DNA from: Nematostella vectensis
Lineage: Eukaryota; Cnidaria; Anthozoa; Actiniaria; Edwardsiidae
DNA length: 64,000 nucleotides
Reading direction: 5' to 3'
Assembly: GCF_932526225.1 (NCBI RefSeq)
Contig: NC_064037.1
Location: 10,832,203 to 10,896,202 of the forward strand
Position numbers and translations under genes: made by a program. This document shows positions 43,082 to 56,649 of this stretch, piece by piece. The first letter of the stretch is position 1. Every line of letters starts with the position of its first letter. The notes under the pieces were generated by a model, which did not search any database, was not told the origin of the DNA, and worked only from the letters and a program-made list of their open reading frames with translations.

Positions 43082-46000
43082 GTTTACTATTAAAACACAA
43101 AATACAAAAGTCAAGATAAGCTTGTGACTGTGCCGAGCTCGTTGTTTGAGAAAATTAAAATGATAAAGAAAGGGGAAAAACAATGTAGGAGAGTTAAGAA
43201 AATGGAAATTCGAAACAGCTTTTTAGGGCGACATCTCAACTGAAGGGGGCTTGCTTTCTGTTCTTTGTGGGACGAAACAAAGCAGTAAACTCATTCAATT
43301 ACCAGGCAGTTTAAAAGGACTTTCATGGCTAATTTGTACAAAAGAGTAAACAGAATAGCCTACTTGCTAAGATGTAAAGACATGCCATGAAATTGAGATT
43401 TTGACGTGTCGGCTTGGTCAGCCTTCTGCCGTGTTTATTCACAGAAGAGCAGTTGCCCCCCATCAAATACACCGCCAAAAGCTATTTATCCACTGCCATT
43501 AAGCAATTGTCTCTCAATTGCGACCATTTTACGAGCCAAAGCACTCGTGTTAATTTGAGGCTCACGTTTGTAATACACTCGAGCGAAAGCATAAACTCAC
43601 AGTTTAGCGGAAGAAAATGGTCCTAAGAGGCCATGTAGATTTCATTAGTGTTACAATCGATAGAGATCAAAGAGATGATTTCTCGTGGGGCTTTTTGGAA
43701 AGATTGTTTGGGTCATTGGTTTTCGTTTTAATTGTAGGGTTGTTTTTGGAGATAACCTTTGCACCAGTTAGGCGCCGGTAGTCAAGTAAGCCCAACAAGA
43801 AAAATCGTGCGAGAGCGGAGAAGCCAAGCAATAACAAGACCAGAGAACAGATCTGTTTATTTACGATAGCGTTATTGACACAAAAAATAAAAAGGGACAA
43901 AAGCTTACAATTCCAATTCACTTAACCCCAAAAAGAATCTTATTCGATAAAAGGGCCATAAAACCTCTATATGATCACCGATTTCATTGACAAGTTCATA
44001 TTAAACTGAAATGATGACCAAGTCAGAGTGATTTTACACAACGCGCGCAAAAGAAACTAAAAATAAATGTCCCTATTTTGACTGATGAACTGATAATATG
44101 TTAATTGGTTTCCGTAGAGATATCCATTGGGACGCACAGAGTTAGCCGGTGGCCTAAGAGAACGTAGATCCACCATGCACCCTGAGTAAGGGTGACAAGC
44201 ATGGAAGGCGTAGAAAAGACTTCTCTATGATATGTTTGCGCGTCGTCGTGAATCTAATGGGGTTGGACTCTTCTAAAAGCATTTCCACCTTGCGGTTGGC
44301 AGCTAAATAAGGAATTTGAAACCTGCGCATTGGGTCTGTCGATGTTTGTTCAGCAAATTGATGCTGTCTTGACCGACCAACGGGGCTTAATTTCGGAAAC
44401 TAAATGCGCCGATTCCGCAGGCCCCTCTAAAGGGTTTTATAACAGTGTGGTATCGGACTAGCGAGAACTTCTGCCGGGGTTTTGCCTTCCGAAAAATGCC
44501 TTCATTTAGACATAGAAAGTGATGTACAGGATGTAACCAATCATTTTTACATGGACTCGAAAACCGTCGAAACACTGATCCGTGTGCTAATCCTCGTAAT
44601 AGAATAATCCCATCTAGCTCGGGAGTTGAAGTCTTGAGTGAAAGACTCGCACATTATGGAATTGTCGTGAAAGCGCTAAATCTTCCGCGCCACGCCAAAT
44701 GTGCATTGCAAATGCTATAATGTGAGCTAACACAAGCGGCATGTCAACACAAGTTTCTCGCTTCGTTGGCGTTTCATCGGTTTCATCCCCTGTGATGTGA
44801 AACGGATTATTGTAATCGATACGTACTGACCAATAAAACATAGCTTACGTCCGCTTTTAATAGAACATTACTCAGGAATTTGCGTCAGGGGGCGCATCTG
44901 TTGGCCACTTGGGGGGAAAATGCTGCACCGTTTTTGAATGTGTACATTTGCCCTGATGTCGTGAGGTGTTGAGATCGTTTCCGCTAAGTAACGATTTGAG
45001 GTGTTCAAAGCCAATTTACAGGTTCACGCCTCGGCTAAACGGAATCGTGTCTGGCCTGTAATAACTGTGATAATGGCTGGATAACTGAGACAACATCCGC
45101 AACACACACGGGTCACGATTAACGACCAAAACGGCACGTCGTGTCACATCTAACCCTTTCATTGCACTGCATCAAACTGCGCGGCCTGTGCGCTGACATT
45201 GTACAATTACAAAACTATCATTAATTGATTTTGATTATCACCACAAATACTACAATCACTAGAGGTAATCTGAAATAAAAAGTCTGTAGAACTGAACGTT
45301 CGTTTTATGATTTAGTACAATCAGTTTCAAATCGCTAAGTATTATATGAATACATTGCCTTTTGTGTATACATGGCATCCGCATTTGCTAGAGCCTCTTA
45401 GTTTGTCTAGTGTCCGCTAAACACGACCAGTTTGAGGCGTTTTTAAAAGCGATTTCGCTCTAATTCATTCGCGCGGTATAATTAACTCTGTCAGAATCCT
45501 GACAGTTTAACTAGGAGGTATTGTTTTTTTTAGCCGGACGATGTTTGCTGTTGCTTTTGATATGGAAATCCCGGTGTGTGCCGCTTCCTGTTTTCACCAT
45601 CTCCATTATAGCTAGTTCACAAAACACGTGCAAAGGAAAAAGACCCCAGTCCTTAAAACGCCCCCATGCTTGCTAGCTTCGGGAATTGCCTCGCAATTTT
45701 GACGCGATAAAAATGGCTGATTATAACTTATATATGGTAGTATAAACCAATTAGGCCGTGACTTTTATCGAGTAACATTTCAAGAGAAGCTATATACTTG
45801 ATTAGTGTTTATCCTTTTGAGATTTCAAGAGAACGAATACAATCTTTGAGGGTTGCCGTAAAAGGAGGGACGTAGAATGTTTGAGTTAACACGAGGTGTT
45901 AAATACGCGATGGGATAAAAACACGGGAAGGGCGCGAACGACCTGTCGGCATTCCCCGTTACGTACAAGCACAGCACATCCATATGTAAGTTGCTAGGTA

Positions 46001-49000
46001 AAAAGTTAGGATTATCTCTATTAAACATCTCATCGAACTATCTTCACATCTATGCATACGTGATGCTTTTCGACAGAACCCGAAATCTGTTTTTCTCGTT
46101 ATGTGAAAGCCAGACCAACTAACGGACGTAGACAAACACAGACGCGTCTAGAAGCCAACCTTTAGTTTAATCTCCCCAAGGTGACTATCAAATAAGCGTT
46201 ATTTTGCAATATGAAAGCTTGTGCTAGTAAGTTTGTAAGGGCACTGGTTAGCGGGATACGTATTGCTTTCAATCTCCAAGACGCTATTCTAGTGTCTTCC
46301 TATCCGCCAGACGAAGGAAGTCATTTTTTCATAGGTTTTGTTTGAGAGGATCTTTTATTTTTCAGCTAAAAAAACAGACTCCCGCTAGCTTTAGAAAGCA
46401 CTTAGGATATCGTTTGGAGTTCTGAGTAAGCGATGTTTTGAAGCTAAGTCAGCAAACACGACTCTAACGGGTCACTCGAGTGACTAACAGCTTCAAGGTG
46501 GTCCAGGGTCTTTACGCCTGTTGAGAGCTCATTACTCGACAAGGCGACCAAAGGTCAATAGCTTGAAACGACTAAAATCATCACTTGAACAACTCTCGAA
46601 AGCTTACATACCTAAGGCCAGATGCGTCCCTCCTCGCGTCTTCCTCTTCGCGTCTCCGTCCCTGCGTCTTCTTTCTAGTGTCTTCTTTCTCGTGTCTTCC
46701 TCCTCGCGTCTTCTTCCCCACGTCTTCATCCTCGCGTCTTCCTCCTCGTGTCCTTCTGCTCTGAGTTAGTGGACTGATGCGCGCATAACGAGTCTTGTAA
46801 ACAGAGGCTTTTCATTATTGTGGCTTTATATTCGCGGTTTTTGCTTATACAATCGAACTACGCGAGAAGACTGAGACGCAAAGCGGCAAGTGAACTGCTT
46901 TAAACTAACCGTTTAGTTTTTACCTAAGATTGTCCGTGACATCTTTCTTGGGTGAAAAAAAATGATATGATAGATATTGCTTTTGATAAAGCGTGACGAA
47001 TACCCTCTAGCACAACTATATATTTCCAGCCAAACAAAAAAGCAAATGTAAAGCTAAGACGGTGTTGGTAAGAAAAAGTTCAATTTTGATGTTACCCAAG
47101 GTTATCAGAGTATTTCCCCGACTTGTCACGGGTCCTTTACGAACTTTTCTGAAAACAGATGGGGGCCAGAATAGCGGGGCGTGGTCATTAAATAAAAAAA
47201 AAACTGTTCATGTTATAGGGGTGAAAATACATAGAAAATACTTGAATCGAAATAGGACGCATTTGGGGGATGTATGGCGTAGATGCAAAGAAGATTATTC
47301 GAATTACCGAGGTTTCGAGTCAGCTTTACATACCATGCATATAGTATGCATGTTTTCTAGAATCAACATCGGTAGAGAATTAGCATACCCTTTTTCAGCT
47401 GAGAGAAGGGACTATGAAAGAACACGGATGAACACTTTAGAAATAGAAATGTTTTACCAAAATCAACGAGTTTCAAAAAGCAGTAGAAGGGTTTTTTTCA
47501 TGAATAATATCATCCGTCCCTTTACAATAGGTTTAGACGTGCACTTCCCTCTGCCGGTAGAAAATAATTGATTATCGCTTGAATTGACATAAATGTTTGC
47601 TCGCTTTTATAAAGTGTTGAGTTTAGCACAAAATTAAATCCTGTCTTTAAGTATTGAGTCCACCACAGTAGTACTTTTTCTTTAGTCGGAAACGGAAGAC
47701 CGATATAGTTTTTAAAGAAGCGTGTCTTTCGAAGCTGAGAAACTCTTATCCTGTTCACAGGACCTCGTCGTCTCTCCGTTTTTAATGCTGACCGCTGACC
47801 GCCTCGAGGAGCTTGCTACTAAGGCTAGCAGCTCTATCTACAGTTATCGGAGTCTATTTTCAAGTGCTTTTACAAAATGACTACAAAATGGGTGCTTCTG
47901 CTGGGACAATCGACCAACCCGCCCACCCCCCCCCCCCCCCCACCTTCCACAACACCCCTCCCCCCACCGCCCATTCAGACAGAAATTCTAGATGGAAGTA
48001 TGGGAGCTAAAGAATCCACCAAACTAGCTCTAGCCATGTTTTTATGGCCCATCATGAATGAAAACGCCGCTATTACTTTGTGGGATAATATGAAATAATA
48101 ACAAAAAAATAAGTTGCTTGTTGAGCACGAAAAAGGGTCAATTTGTTATCAGTGAGGTTTAGAGCACATAGCGCGCATTGTTTTGTGTCCTGACAAAGAA
48201 AAAAGTGACAGAACAATTCGTGTCTTCCCCAAAAAAAGAAAAACAATACAATAGCCAAACTGAAATCCAAGTCAGCAAACCCAGACAACAAAACGTCAAT
48301 AAAATCGCTCAAGGATTAACTAAAATCGGAAGCTCTATGCTCAGGATTAACATTGTTTGTAGATCGCGACCGAAGAAATAAAATCAATTCACTGCCAGGA
48401 CATGTTTGCGCAAATTCGAACTAAAAGATGTCTGGATTAGTTTTAGGATCTGAATACATGATCAAGAAAAGACGTAAAACTGCTCCCTTTCTCGGACCTA
48501 GGGGCTCAAAAACCGTCTCCTCGAATTCGCAAATGCTCTCATTTAGGTCAATGCTCGCATACTTGCGCGTGCTGCATGACCCATTGCATATTTACGGTAC
48601 TTGAATGCGCGCCATCGAAAAAAGATGCTCGTTTTGCCCTTTTTTCACAAGGCCTAACAACATGTAAATCTTTGTAAAGAAAGACAAGCCGACAAGCTCA
48701 CAATCCAAGACTTACCAAGATATCTGATAACAATCGACTATTTATTTACACATGCACTATTCCTCAAACAAGTATTTCTCAAAGAATGATTTGCCTAAAG
48801 GAAATACAATTTGGCTGTGGATCGAATTTATCAAAACAGGACTGACTCGGAAGAGGCGTCATTTGTAAGAATTCTATGAGAATTCTCTGAGATGAAAAAT
48901 GTGCATTGTTCTTTAAAGCTAAGGAGCGACTATTTTTATTTCTGACAATCCCCCGTCAAAAACCAAATGATTTATCGTTAAGATAAGAAGTTGTATTGGT

Positions 49001-49710
49001 AGAAATGGTTAGGAAGAGTGGTTGGAATGGGTTTATGGGGCGTGGGGGTTCCGTTGTAGGATAGAGGTCGAGGGAGGGGGGGAGGTAATGTTCTTGGCCT
49101 GGTTCTTCTTTCCACACCCAGATTGCTGTGTACGTGCTAAGCATACTAATGCGATAAATACCAACCATCAAAGACAGGAGCCTCCCACGACAGTCACACC
49201 GAGACTTGAGTTATGACAAACATGCACCCTTGTCCACAAAACTTGCACTGCCAATGGGGATTAAATGTAATGGGAACGAGCTAATGTATTGACACGGAAA
49301 ATTAATGACAATAGCAACCAAGTTCAAGTACATGACCTGACGGAGGACACTAGCTAAACAAGACCAGACAGTCTACAGGGTTGTTATGCAGGAAAACATG
49401 TGCTACGTTTAACAAAGATAAAAAAAAATCAAGCATAACGCCCATTTAATCTTTGGTTTATATTTGGTTTATTATTGATGTTAAATTACACAACAAACAT
49501 CAATAAGCGATATTAGCTTAAATGTCTCTTCTTAGCTACCCTAGGACTTCCATTTCATGAAAAGGGATAATTAGCTTTTGATAAACCAGATGATAAATTA
49601 AACAATTATCAGAATTGTTTTAAAACATTCCTTTTCTTTTTTTATGTCTTGAATCAAGGCTGTGGGGCGTGGCTTTAGGAAGTCTTTAAGCTACAGTATT
49701 GATCCTTAAG
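43082..49710. other. Intergenic region upstream of gene A
   Basis: About 6.6 kb with no supported gene. The + frame at 47062-47571 (169 codons) lacks a domain and codon character and is not accepted. Contains the CGTCTTCCTCCT repeat at 46619 and a C run near 47926-47941. Confidence 0.5.
46619..46762 (+). repeat. 12-bp-type pyrimidine repeat
   Basis: Loose repeats of CGTCTTCCTCCT with variants such as CGTCTTCTTTCT. Confidence 0.7.
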
Positions 49711-49919
49711 AAGAGTTGCGTGACTGATTATTGGGAGAGGAAAACGAGTCTCATGGCTGATCTTTAAAAAAGGTGAGAAGAGTTGCGTAACTGACTTTTG
49801 AGAAGGGTGAGAAGAGTTGCGTGACTGACCTTTGGTAGAGGGGTAGAGTACGTGACCGATTTTAGGGAGAGGTGAAAAGTTGTTAGTGATTTTTAAGAGA
49901 GAAGAGTTGCGTGACTGAA
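49711..49919 (+). repeat. Tandem repeat with GAAGAGTTGCGTGACTGA, about 5 copies
   Basis: Units of about 40-45 bp share GAAGAGTTGCGTGACTGA followed by TTTT and GAGAGG-type sequence. Confidence 0.75.
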
Positions 49920-49960
49920 GGGGGAGAACTGTTGCATGGAGAACACAGCAAGATAATTGT

Positions 49961-50191
49961 GACCAAATTTGCAATAAATCTGACCCATTTTGTATTAATC
50001 CTGACCCAATTTGTAATAGACTCGACCTATTTTGTAATAAACCCGACACATTTTGTAATACACTCGACCCATTTTGTAATAAACCTGGCCCATTTTGTAA
50101 TAAACTCGACCTTTCTTGTAATAAACCTGACACTTTTGTAATAAACTTGACCCCTTTTGTAATAAAATCAACCCATTTTGTATTAAACTTG
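49961..50191 (+). repeat. 21-bp tandem repeat, 11 copies
   Basis: Unit GACCCATTTTGTAATAAACTC. Because 21 is 7 codons, both strands keep open frames with a 7-residue period; the 251-codon minus frame over 49675-50430 is explained by this array and is not a gene. Confidence 0.9.
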
Positions 50192-50623
50192 GGGATTGAG
50201 GCTTTATCTAATGACCTTGTTGTAAAACGAATATACCCCCCAACACACACCCTTATTCTTACTACCATTAATGCTACTGTTCCGGCTATAAATATAAATG
50301 TCCTGTCTATGACAGAAAATGGCCAAAACGTCCCCGTATAGTGAATAAAGGGCAGTATCACCCACGGATAAAAACAGGCAGCGACAGGGAGAATTCGACA
50401 GGGAGAAAGGGACTTTCTAGAATCATTCACAAAAGTGCAAACAACAACAACAACAAAAAGGTAAAATCATTCTCTTCGCTCATTAACCTATAATTATGAA
50501 TTTAATGTAAAAATATATGGGGATCTAATAACAACTAATCTAATTTACAACTTCTAGCTGATACCAGCCCAAACCTCTAGGACCATGCTTGACAGAGTAT
50601 TTGGATAAGGTGGTTGTTTCTTC

Positions 50624-53442
50624 TTACAAATTGATGCTCGTCGATTTATTTTCCTCGACAAATCTGCCGTGTATATTATAAGGTATGGTTATCGGGACTA
50701 CGCCTCGACCAAGCTCTTCAAACGTCTCCCCGTCGAGTACCAGTAAAAAGGCGTTGTTGTTGAGCAGATCGATGACAGCAGAGAATACCACACCTTCATC
50801 TTTCTTCTCCGCTGCGGGCTTCGGCACAAAGATTGGCTCCGAGGCGACAAGACCTGGAGACCCCCCGTCTTCACTTTTCTTGTAACCGCGTCAATCTTAA
50901 CCAGACTATCAAGCACAACCCCAGAATGCTAGATTGTCAGACCATAGACATACTTGTAGTCCTTACCATTTGAGAATTTATAGTTGATCTGAGGAAGCTC
51001 GAGGCTTTCGTCGTACAACACTTCGTAGGCAAATACGTGGGGGTGTTCCACAAGGGATAGACTGGGGCTATTCTTAGGATCTGCTAGACGATCCCTGCGA
51101 AAGTGCCCTGTTGGAACGGAGTACTTCTTTGGGTTTTCCGACTTGTACATCGCTTTGAGTTCTTGTAGAAAAGTGGACTGTATAACGGAGGCGTCTTTAT
51201 ATGTAATGAGGTCAAGCGCAATGTCGTCCTCTTTCTGAAAAGCGTTGATGTGATGAAATACGAAGAGAGGCTCGGTATTGTAGACCGCCATTTCCTTCCC
51301 CGTTTTCTGCAGATAACGTAAATACGTGATAGCTGGGACGGATCCCAGTAAAAAACACTTCTCTAAGGACCAACCAAAAAGGTGTCTTCCAAGAAACCTA
51401 GGGATACTGAGGAAAAACGGATTTTCCATGAAAATGAAATAGTTCTCGGTCATTGCAAAGCTTTGGGTGTAGACCTCGGCGTTAGCTGGGGTTATCGAGC
51501 ACAACACTTTAGCATCTGCAAGAGGCTCGACCTGTGAGCAATCTTTGGTTACAGGAGGTACCATATAGATGTTGTACTTTGGTGAAGGGCCCCTTGTGGC
51601 TCCAAAGTTGTAGAACGTACCATCTTGCGCCGAATGTGGATGAGCGAGTGAGCTATGAATTGTGGTAGGACCTGACAAAAGATAAGCAAATAGCAAGATA
51701 AGAAAATTTATTGCTAATTGAAATAACCATACTATTTTAGGGGTTGTCCACACCACCACGGATTTTAAATACATTTAAATATCAGGATTCGTTTCGCCGA
51801 AAACGCATCACTTGCTTCGCTTCCACACTATCGTTTCAGCAGCGTGTTCGCCTGGATCCAGCCGTCCATAAGGATTCAAACGTTTGAAAACGCTGAAAGG
51901 TACTGGGTGATGTTATTTTTATGATATGCGCATGCTCAAAGCAGCAGACGCGCTTGCGATATGACGCCATCGTTTTCATTTTGATACGGATTCGACCGTC
52001 CCATACTACGGGCCAAAGTATACGGATTCATTTTGGTTCACTTTAGAAGGCGTGTTAGTGTGGACGGAAGGCCTAAACGTATCAAAAAAAGTATACGGAT
52101 CCAAACGAATCCGGGTTAGTGTGGACGGCCCCCTAAGGACCAAAATCGAGCGCGCTCTCAATAAACTAATCGATACTGTTTGCGCGCGCAAAGCACTCAT
52201 TTTGAAAAAATAAACCGATCATCTACCAGAAAATGCTTGCATGCATTGTTACTTAAGCCCAACCTACCACCAGGTAGGAGCTTAAAATATGAGCTTCCTT
52301 CTTAAGAACTACAGGGGAATATAGCCGGAATTACAGGTGTAACAATTTGGTCTCTGATACTCGTGTTGACCCCATAACTTTAAGTTGGGCCTATGGAAAA
52401 TTGGGGGACAATGAACCACATAAAGAAGCCCACGATTTAGGAGGAGCGCTTATTCCGATATTCGAGGTCGAGGGGAAGGGGGTTATTTGGGAGGGGAGGC
52501 GTATTAAAAGCCCGGCGCACACGGAAAGGAAAATTTCACGCGTACACTTTGATCACTGCCTCGCGAGGCCAAAAACTCACAGTAGGGCTCTTATTCGAAT
52601 CATTACGGTATTACGTAATCCACGATTACATAACATTAAACTGGGGATAACGTGGAATGCTTGTTATCTCTACAAATATAAGGGTGTTGAATCCAGATGT
52701 ATGTATAAAACTTATGTCTAACAGCAATATCGCATCAACTGAATATACCTTTATCCTAAAAAAAACAACCTTGGCTAGTCAGAGTTTTTTCTCGAGAAGG
52801 TAGGAGGAAAAATATCCTTTAGATATTTTTTTGATGCGTAGAATATGGGTAGCATAAAATAGAGATAACATTGTTTTTCTATTCACCTTTTATGTCCCGT
52901 GTTACGTCAAGTCGTCCAAGGACATCTAATGATCGCGGATCGATCTCTGTCAGTACAGGAGTCTCAGTGACAGCGTATAGCTTGTTCTCGATCTCAACTA
53001 CATTTACCAGACATGTGAACTTCCCCTTATTCCCACCAAAATAGTAGGAAAAGTAGCGATGGAAAATATTTTTACACGGGTCAGGAACGGCGTTCGTCCC
53101 AAATTCAGTAAACGTTATCCGATTCGCTTTGGTGTTTTCGAGAAACGAGTTGCTCCGGAGAAATCTGCTGTAGCGTACTCAACGCTTCCATCTTGAATGG
53201 TGAAGCGATGAAGCAGCGTTTGACCATCGAACTTGTGATTGGCAAACTCGCCAAACTCGTACTTCCCTGGACCGTAAGTACCACTTAGCCAATTTGGTAT
53301 GGTTCCGGTTATTTTTGCTAAAATCGGTTTGTCCAATTCCTGATGAGACTCCAACAAGCGCACGTACTTGCTGGTTGAAATAATAGCTGTTTGCGGTTTC
53401 AGGTATGAGAGCACCGTTACTGGTTTAATGCGTACAATTTCT
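50624..53442 (-). pseudogene. Carotenoid cleavage oxygenase (BCO/RPE65 family) pseudogene
   Basis: Two recognisable exons, 53442-52887 and 51671-50624, have good splice sites (donor AAAG|GTGAAT, acceptor TTTTGTCAG) and family motifs: GTIPNWLSGTY, FDGQTLLHRF, EFGTNAVPDPCKNIF, SLAHPHS, FVFHHINAF, INYKFSNGKDYKYVYGL and YNIHGRF. The family cleaves or isomerises carotenoids or retinoids with iron held by four His. Lesions: a one-base frameshift after VEYATADF (near 53150), an in-frame TAG at 50929-50931, and a second frameshift just after (near 50870). One iron ligand is replaced (QSF in place of HSF), and the RN of the expected RNGPG is missing. The first exon was not found. Assembly error could explain one lesion but not all. 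Confidence 0.85.
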
Positions 53443-54219
53443 CTAGATAAAAGAATGGTAAGTTAATTAAAATGCAGTCATCTCTGTTACGTAATGCGTA
53501 ACTTAATCCAAAAATTATATAAGTAAGTTTAAGATAGAGTTTATGAAATGCTCACCCAAAACAAACAGAGACCAAACACGTCTAGGGTTTTTAAAATACA
53601 AACCGCAAGAAAGCGTTTGCTAAATATCTAAATTAGTTTTCTTGCGTGTAAATTATCAAGATAGAAAAATGTCAACAGGATATCAAGTAGTTGGTGGTTC
53701 GATGTTAGGGATGAGAACTCTAAACCTGAAACATTTCGATTTTGTCCCGTTACAAGTTACGTTTATTCCATCGAGCCCTCGTTTAACTGGAACCTATAAT
53801 TTCTGTTTCCCTTAAGTACTATTATATATTTAATAAACCTGTGTACTCTTACCTCAGACTATTGACCCAGACTGATTATCCAGGTTATTTTGGACAAAAC
53901 CGCCTTAATTATGAATAGGACACTTGAGAGCTCCCTGTGTGAGACCGTTCTTTATAAATACATGGGGCGGACCATTAAAATTCGATGGGGGGAGGGGGTG
54001 GTTACAGGATTCTGGTGGTGACGGATTTTGTTTGTGTTATGTGCATGTGTGTGAATGTTTTTTTTTTCTTTGTTTTTCCGATGCTCGACTTCTTTTTTCA
54101 TTTTGGGTCCACTTGTAAATGATTTTTTTTCTGATAAAAATTGGAATAGCTAATCAACTCTCATTGCAGCTAGATGCTGAATTACGAGAGGGCAGATTCA
54201 AACGTGGTCGGGTTGAAGG

Positions 54220-54420
54220 CATGGGAAAGCGCCCCAGGCAGCCTCCATATATCGAAATTGTTAGTTTCTGAAGGGAGGAAAACCGGAGAACCAGGAGAAA
54301 AACCCTCGAAGCAAAGGCGAGACCAACTAAGCTCAGCTCACGTCGGAACCGGGAATCGAACCCAGAACCCAGTGATGAGAGGCACAGGCACTAGAAAGCG
54401 ACGTTCTGGTCGTTTTCCTA
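54220..54420 (-). repeat. tRNA-derived SINE-like sequence
   Basis: On the minus strand a B box GGGTTCGATTCCC (54351-54363) is followed by CCGACGTGAGCTGAGC, GAGGGTTTTTCTCC and TCTCCGGTTTTCCTCC. The upstream part resembles the middle of a tRNA, but the A box is weak, so it is likely 5'-truncated. This tail type is familiar in cnidarian genomes. Confidence 0.5.
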
Positions 54421-54939
54421 GCTTGTCGGTCATTTTCTTATTAGGCATTACATACCATATTTGGGAATCCGCTTCAATCATTTTTTCGCTTTTTTTTATC
54501 GCTCTAGAGCTTAGTAAGTCAAGAATATCCACGTAAACTTGCAGGAATTCGTGTTTACTACGATTTTGGTGGCAGCCATCTTGGAAATGGAGCCTACTCC
54601 CCAAACGTTTTAGAATATCTCCCGCGCGCTCGCCCCAGGCTCTTTAAGTTCATTTAGAAAAGAAAATTTAACCAAAATTGTCGTTTTTGCCAAACGCGGT
54701 CACTTCCATATAAGAAAGCTAATATATTCCTTATTCGGAAAAACTGCATGATTCTTGTCATTTTTAAGGTTGCCGTACCGCAGGTGCTTCGTAAACATTA
54801 TGACTTGCAAGCAAAAGAGAAAAACATTGACTGTGACCATCTTTGGTCAATGGAGAAAGTATCTGAAAAGAAACTAAGAATTTTCGGTACCAGTCCCTCA
54901 AAACGACAACAAGGAGGAGGGAGTGAATTTTCTGATAAA

Positions 54940-55176
54940 AATCTGACCACCCCTTAGAAGTAAAAAGGATTTTTTATGCCTTTGTAGTATCTCCACGGGC
55001 TACAAGAAAGTCTGACTTATGGATGACATACCTGAGTGACCTAGCTTATGCTTTATAGTTTTGTCTACAAATAGAAGGTCTATTGAGAACTAGAACTGGA
55101 CTTTCGGCCGTTGTGGGGGGAGGGGGGGACAGCTTTCACACCCCCAGCACCCCCCCCCCCCCTGGGTACGGGCCTG
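54940..55176 (+). mobile_element. Diverged, truncated copy of the 16040 MITE
   Basis: Shares TTTTTTATGCCTTTG, TTTGTCTACAAATAG, GTCTATTGAGAAC and the right end CTGGGTACGGGCCTG with 16040-16371. The right end is not followed by TTAA and the left terminal repeat is not visible. Confidence 0.65.
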
Positions 55177-55584
55177 CAATCAACCGTGGAACTTTAGAGA
55201 TATTTGTCAATGATAAAATTCGGTCCTTTAGACAATTTCTATGATCGACTACATTGCATAGTATTTTCTTGCTGGCTGGGGTTGTCAATTTCACGCCACA
55301 CAGCGTTATTGAAATCGAGAGCGTGTTGGAAACGCACACATCAGTCAGAGGGGGGAGCAACAGCGGAGGAGCTCTGGGAACGAGAATGCCCCTCCAAGCA
55401 AAGAGTCGTTAATACCTGCCGTTGTAACCTTAGTTTGTTGGAATTGGCTCAACGCAATGGAAGCCCAAAACAGCAATTCCTTTAATAATATATAGATTTA
55501 GGCATTGCCTAAAAGCGGAATTCCAAACGACGAAATATTTGCTTATTTCCGGTCAATAATTTAAGAAATATTAAATATTATTAT

Positions 55585-55790
55585 ATTTCTGTTTTTGACG
55601 ACGTCAACGATTTCACAGATCACGCGACCATCTTGTTATACCCCCTTCCCCGGCCACCCTTGACATCACATAACAAGTTTAGTTGTCATACGATGTTTCG
55701 GCGTCAGGGTAGTTTTACTTTATTGACGTCGTCGATGACGTCACGTGACCATTTCAGTGCACCCCACTTCTCAAACTCATTAATAATTCA
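55585..55790 (+). repeat. CRE-palindrome repeat, outlying copies
   Basis: Contains TGACGTCGTCGATGACGTCA at 55724-55743 (one base off the palindrome), CACGTGACC, CCCTTGACATCACATAACAA and TTTAGTTGTCATACGATG, as in the 56650 array. Confidence 0.7.
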
Positions 55791-55819
55791 TGCACGCATT
55801 AGCCAATAAGTGGAGAGGA

Positions 55820-55962
55820 TATGGGTCACATGCATGGGTCTTGATACCCAATGAAAACCCAGATGAACACCACTAGTGATTTGTATATTTGATCCAAACC
55901 ACTAGTGATGTTCATCTGGGTTCAAGATCTTGGATATCAAGATCCATGCATGTGATCCATAT
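55820..55962. mobile_element. Hairpin MITE, 143 bp
   Basis: The left arm (TATGGGTCACATGCATGGGT ... ACCCAGATGAACACCACTAG) and the right arm (CTAGTGATGTTCATCTGGGT ... ATCCATGCATGTGATCCATA) are reverse complements with few mismatches and a short loop near 55885. No coding capacity. Confidence 0.8.
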
Positions 55963-56649
55963 AGAACAATAACATCAATTTTTTTATCATAATTTTAATC
56001 ACCAAATTGGGCAATTGGTTAAATCAAGGAAACCAAATCAAGCAAGGAAACAGCAGGTAGTCCTACTTTTTTTCGTTAACCTCATAATTTTAAAATGATC
56101 CCGAATGTAAAATTGAACTTAAGCCTCGGTCTACTTTATTGCACTCCGACCCCAAACTCTGAATATTGACCGTTTCTTTCTTCTTAAAAACTTTTTTTTC
56201 TGGCCCTAAAAGATTGGAAACTTTGCTAATCTGTACTCCTGTACATTGTAGACTTTGGGATGCTGGCTTTCCCCAATGTCTTTTCTTCCTTTCCGCCCTT
56301 GCGAAAACGGTTGGCCGCTAAACCTTCGGCCATAGCTCAAGCTTCTCTCGCCGGATGAATAATCTTGCGTCGCATAACAAATAACAAAATGTACTAATTC
56401 ATTTCCCTTGAGAAAAATCAGGTTGTGATTGGACACAAACTTCTCGGCATTGTTTGGTCAATAGTTTGAAAAGCAGTTTTGCGTTCCGTTCACGCCGCCT
56501 TTTACGATTAGGGCAAAATTGCGATTACATCGTGACATTCTTTTGTGAATACTTTGAGAAGCCATATAAAAACCCGTGCTTCGTGTTTCATCAGGGATTC
56601 CAAACACCGAGAGTGATGAAAGCACGAGGCCGTTGCCAATTGAAAAGCA

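Noticed and set aside
47062-47571. 169-codon + frame upstream of homeobox gene A
   Set aside because: No domain, no signal peptide, no splice structure, and composition like the surrounding AT-rich spacer.
49675-50430. 251-codon minus-strand frame with repeats such as LLQNGS
   Set aside because: Explained by the 21-bp and 40-45-bp tandem repeats; the 7-residue periodicity follows from the unit length.
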